Positions 28,101 to 34,100 of a DNA stretch of 64,000 nt are shown piece after piece (the first letter of the stretch is position 1; the number at the start of each line of letters is the position of its first letter). The notes beneath the pieces were generated by a model. That model worked only from the letters and a program-made list of their open reading frames with translations. It did not search any database and was not told where the DNA came from. The position numbers were made by a program, and so were the translations under genes. The stretch comes from Ariolimax columbianus (lineage: Eukaryota; Mollusca; Gastropoda; Stylommatophora; Arionidae): assembly GCA_036924085.1 (NCBI GenBank), contig JAVGWX010000004.1, forward strand, positions 11,535,916-11,599,915. Reading direction: 5' to 3'.

Positions 28101-31100
28101 ACCCCATCTCACTTACTTGTTCGCGCTGATGGAAACAGGCATTACGGCAATCTGACCAACAAGGTGGGGGTCGACACTGTATACCAATAGTGGTGATGAG
28201 CCTCGCAATGCACTACAGCCAGGAGGACCCCGGTTCACTTTCTCAAGCACGTCTCGTTATGTGAGAAGAGTCATTGAAACTCGCTACATAAGCCATGAAT
28301 ATTATGGACCAGGCAACCATAGTCTGAGAGGTGGGGTTACACACAGACGAACGCAAGGGGGCACGAACTAGAGGAATGGGAGGTTGACAACAACCTCTAT
28401 CTGACAAACCTCCCACGTTCTATTTAAGGCGATGAACATCAACATCATTTCCAGACCCTGCATTTACAACTGGCAACCTAAGCCAAAATTCCAAAAGATC
28501 AGTGCTTGCACCTCTAGCAGAAAGCGATCACAGACCTATCAAACTTACAATAAACCTTGGAAACATTCCATCAGACCACAAGCAATTGCCCAGGTGAAAC
28601 TATAAGAGAGCAGACTGGCAGAAGTCACAAATACAAATCTTTACTGCCAGTCGATCAACATCCACCACAAGAAAGTAGGCAAGATGGTGGGAAAATTTAA
28701 CCAGTGTCTTGTCAAGGCAACAATGGAGAACACCCCAAGAGGCGCCAGAAGAAATTTCAATTCGTATTGGTCACCTGAAGTGCAACAGATGGAACTTCAA
28801 CTAAAAGAGGTAAGATAAAGAGCGGAAATTGGCCAAAATCAAGAAAGCAAAATCGCACTCAAGGCAGCTGCTGCAAGGTATAGGAAAAAAGTCAACCAAG
28901 CATGCAAGAAAAGCTGGCATGAACATACAGAAACCCTCAACTTTGATAGAGAGAGCAAGAAACTCTGGAAGCTAGCAAAGGCCTTAAGTGACGAAAACAG
29001 CTACAAGTCAACAATTGCAATTGAAAATGAAGGAAAGGTGCTAACTTGGAAAAAAGCAGCGGATGTTCTAATTTAAAATTATGCATACACTAGTAGAAAT
29101 AAAATCACAGCAGACATGAAAAGGTATATTATGAAAGACATAGACCACATGGAGCACTCAATGTGAGTACCTGAAGAAGATCTGATAGTAAATATCACCA
29201 AGACAGAATTGGAGTCAGCCATTAGTAAACTCAAGAAAAGAAAAGCTCCAGGAAAGGATGGCATCACTAATGAAATGCTCTCTAACAATTTGAAGAAGTA
29301 GCAAAGAACAAACTGCTACGCATCTTTAACACAAGCTGGAAACAAGGAACTATCCCCACAGTGTGGAAGGAGGCAAGGACTATCCCCATCCTTAAACATG
29401 GGAAGGACCAAGACAACATGAAGCCAGGCAGTTACAGACCTATTAGTCTACTCAGCTGTGTGGGGAAGCTAATGGAACAAATAGTTAACAATAGATTAAC
29501 CTGGCATATGGAATACAAAAATGTACTTATCCCCCAGCAAGCAGGTTTTCGTAGAAACAGATTGGCCGAAGATCAGGTGACATATATCTTGCAGGAGAAA
29601 GAAGATGAATTTCAAGAAAATAAGAAAGAAATACTGGCAGTCTGGATAGACCTAGAAAAAGTCTTTGATAAAATATGGAAGAATGGGTTAAAACTCAAAC
29701 TATGGGTGTAACCAACAACATGTACAAGTGGATCAGTGATTATCTAGATAACAGGACAGCAAGAGTGCAATTCCAAGGACACCTCAGCAAAAAGATGAAA
29801 ATAGAACAAGTAGTTCCACAAGGTGGAATACTCTCACCCAAAATGTTCCTCATTTACATCAATGATATAATCACAGAAATCCCTAAAAGAGTACACAGTG
29901 CACTATATATGCAGATGACTTGGCACTATGGACATCTGAAAATTCAACACCTTGAAACCAAATGCAGGAGGCCCTAAATAAAATAGAGACATGGACCCAA
30001 AAAATGGCAAATCGATATAAACGAAACCAAAACCATGTACACAATCTTCTCCCTATCTCTCAAACCCCAAGAAGTGATCCTAAAAGTAAATGGCCAGACT
30101 CTCCCCATTGACATAAGTCCAACTTATCTGGGAATAACATTGTACCCAAGGCTGACATGGAAAAACCAGATAAAAAAAGCCACCAACAAAGCTAAGATCA
30201 GAATGGCCATAATGAGAAAGATATCAGGCTCAACATGGAGAGCTAACACGAGCGGCCTAAAGAAACTGTACACAGATTATGTGAGACCAGTGCTAGAATA
30301 CGGGATAGCAGCATGATCAACAGCAACAAAGAATAACTTTAAAAAAATAAATACAACCCAAAACCAAGATATACGTATCATCACTGGAGCTATGAGAACA
30401 ACACCAATAAATGCAATGGAGAACATCACACGAATTAAAAGTATGGAGACGCACAGAGACCAAAAAACACTCCAGCAGGGGGAGAAGTTCAAATGAATGC
30501 CTCATCACTCAATATATGACAGAATAAATCGCATGGGAAGAGGGAGATTAAAGAGAAACCACTTCATATAAAAAACATAAGAACTTGCAAGAGCAGACTA
30601 AATCATAAGCCAGGCAGTGGTTAGAGATCTAAAACAAACATCCCAAATGCCACCATGGAAAAAAGCCAAGTCCCCTGAGATCGTAGAAACCATAGAGGGA
30701 ATAGGGAAAAAGGGAACTCAGACAGATTCAGAAAGGAAATTTATCACACAAGAATATCTTAGGAGAGTATACCCACCAGAAACATGGATACACGTATATA
30801 CAGATGGCTCATCTAACAAAGCGACATCCAATGGAGATGGAGGGGTCTATTACAGACTAAAGAATGAAGAAGAAAAAACTTGAGTATTATTAACAAGAGG
30901 AACATACTCCAATAACTTCTGTACAGAAGCAGAGACATTGAAGGTCGCAGCTGAGCTTCACATATCCACCAAGATAATATAGTATTCCTGACTGATGCAG
31001 CGTCACTATTAGCAGCGCTAAAACAACGCAAAGATGAAGATCTTGAGCAATATATGTTCTCCCTGACACACCTCTCAGCAGATCACCCAAGGTTCGTCAT

Positions 31101-34100
31101 ATAGTGGATCCCATCCCACTGCAATATTGAAGGCAATGAAGCTGCAGACAAACTAGCAAAGCGTGGAGGAGCATCCCCACAAACAGACCTGAGTATCACA
31201 TACAATGAGACCAAGACCACAAGTAAAGCCAACTTCAGGGTAAAATGGGCTGATCAACACCCCGACTTCAAAAATGAAGACAGCTACTTTAACTTAACTA
31301 GAGAAGAGCAAGTCATTATCTTCAGACTGAGAACTGGACATAACAGACTCAAGGGTCATCTTTACAACAAAATGAGGATTGGGACAGATGACAGGTGTCC
31401 ATGTGAGGAGCATATCATGACTGTGGAACACATCCTGCAAAGCTACATGCTCACGCAGGAAAAGAGAGAACAATACTGGCCTCGCGAGGCAGATATGAGA
31501 CAAAAAGCTGTATAGAGATAAATTAGCCTTACAAAAAACGGTGTCCTTTGTAAGAGAAACTGGAATCTTGATATGAGGACGAACGAAGAAGTAGAAGAAG
31601 AAACTCGCTACATATGTAATGTCTTCAAATGTTAACTAAATACAAATAGCTTCGAACAACATTAACATGTTATTCAGAATCGACATCACTATATTCTGTG
31701 CTGAACTTAAGGTCCATAGTCCCATCTTTGCAAATGACTATTTTGGTCTATACATGAATTATTTTTAAAAATGAACAATAACTAAAAATAACTATATGCA
31801 TATTCTTGAATGCTATTCTTATTACTTGTGGAGGCCGTGATTGTAGGCTAAAATATATATTTGAACAGTTGTAATATATAAATTCATTTCCATACCACTT
31901 TTTATTGTATCATTTCACAAATCGGTTATCTAGTTTTGGTGAGAAGGATTCAAAGTAATTGTGTGAATGACGACCACAATTGTTGACATGGTTTACGAAT
32001 GATTTATTTTCAAAAGGAGAAGCTAACTCTTGGTTACATTAGACTAAGTGATGTGACAAACAAAAATAAAAGCAGCAGAAAAGAAATAGGGAATTAATAA
32101 ACAATGAGAAGTTCTTAATTTTGCAGATGATCTAAGTTTTCTGTAACATATAAAACACTGCATAGCAACAACAGAAAATTAAAGATGAACTTAAGCAAAG
32201 CAAAGCAAATGAGAACCAAAATTGACAAAGACGTTACAATACCAGATAACAAAAGTGTGCAGTTTTGCTTTAGTTGGATGTAAAAAGTACAAAGAAGGAA
32301 GAGCAATCTAGGATGTCAATGCCAGAGTCAGCACATCCTGATTAGATTTAGACTTTATCAGCTAAATATGGAACTGCAGATTTCTTAGATGAAAAATGAA
32401 TAATCTACCCCATACCCCTATTAGGCTCAGGCATGTAACCAAAATATGATAAAAAAACTGATGTTTCAGTACAATAGTTTGTGTATGTTTGTCAGAATTA
32501 TTAACAACTACAGACTTGTGAAAAAGAGTGACACAACAATCAATAAGAGCTGAAGACTAAAGTGATAAAGTGAAGCAAAACAGTCTTTCTCATGGAAAAT
32601 CAGCAAAAGCTATGCAAGAGTTAAACTTTTATTGCATTAAGGATCAAAAATTAAAACTTAAAGATTGTTCTATAATGCAACAAGCAGACAAAACTCTTAA
32701 CTTAACGTCTTTATAATGGTTTAGAAGTTTCTGCAGAATCTGTTTACAACCAGTTTCTTTTACTTCCCTTGATCAAAAAACTATGTGTATCCAATCTATT
32801 CTTGAATGCATTAATTGACAATGCCTCTCCTATTTTTAATAAAATCAGAAAATGCTGTACTTTAACAGGCAAAACGGGCAGGAATACTAACGTCTGATCA
32901 GGCAAAAAATATTGTTATTAAGACCCTCACCTCGGTTATGGCACCCCACCTAAAAAAACTGGAGATATATAGCACAATAAAGTCTCTAACTCTTCATTCC
33001 CGACGGCAGGGTTTTTTATATGGCTTTCTGTGTTCCATGTGGAGCTGAAATGTTTGAACGATATTAGTGAAGTACCATTCTAGGTGGGAAGGGAGACTAA
33101 CGTCTAGTCAGGCAAAGTACACTGGTCAGATATGTTAGTCAGGGTCAGGCAAAGTACACTGGTCAGATATGTTAGTCAGGGTCAGGCAAAGTATACTGGT
33201 CAGATATGTTAGGGTCAGGCAAAACATACTGGCCAAGACCCTCACTTCAGTTTCCTAGTAGACATCTTTGGAAATTGGCTGTTGTCATGGCAGCCTGGCT
33301 AACGAGGTGAGGGATCGATGTCACCCTCGTAGTAGTGAGTGACACGCAGATGAAGCCAAGCATAGCACAATCGCCTAGAGGACCCTGGTCCACCTTCTTC
33401 AGCATGCTCGGAATGTGAAAAATAACTATTGCAACCCACCACTTAATGTCTTTTTCAGGGCGCAGAAAAAAGTTACCCACTCATTGTGGGAATTCGCAAA
33501 CAACAACAATAACAACTACAACAGGCACAACACATATTACCCCAGCGCCACTCTTAAAAATGCAGCAATAATTTCTGTTGGTGTCTTATCGATGACTGTG
33601 AGCTCTTAGAATTGCAAGGTAATGAAATGCAGACCATGGAGATACAGATGATTTCCATGTGTAGTAATAAAAAAGAAGATTTGCTTTTAAATTACTAATG
33701 GCATAAACAGCTTATGTTCAGAGAGGAATTACTAAAAAAACTGCAATCTCTGAGTGTTTCAGTTAATTGAGCATTTAAAAGGGTAATGCGAATGAAATAG
33801 GCCATCTGAAAGGAGACATGAAATCATGAATCAACATCAACAAAAAGAATGATACATAGCTTTTCACAACTTTGCAAACTGATGAAATAGCCTTGGCGGT
33901 CTTGCATTGACAATAGGCATGACACAGTTTTTACATGTAGAGCTAACATAAAAATCATATTGACATTTAGTAGCATCAGTTTCCATGCATTACTTAAAAC
34001 CTACACTATACATATGTTTGAGCATGTTAAATAATACTTTAATTATTTAGTTACAAAAATACAATGTATTTGGGCCTGACAATAGATGGACATGAAGAGT

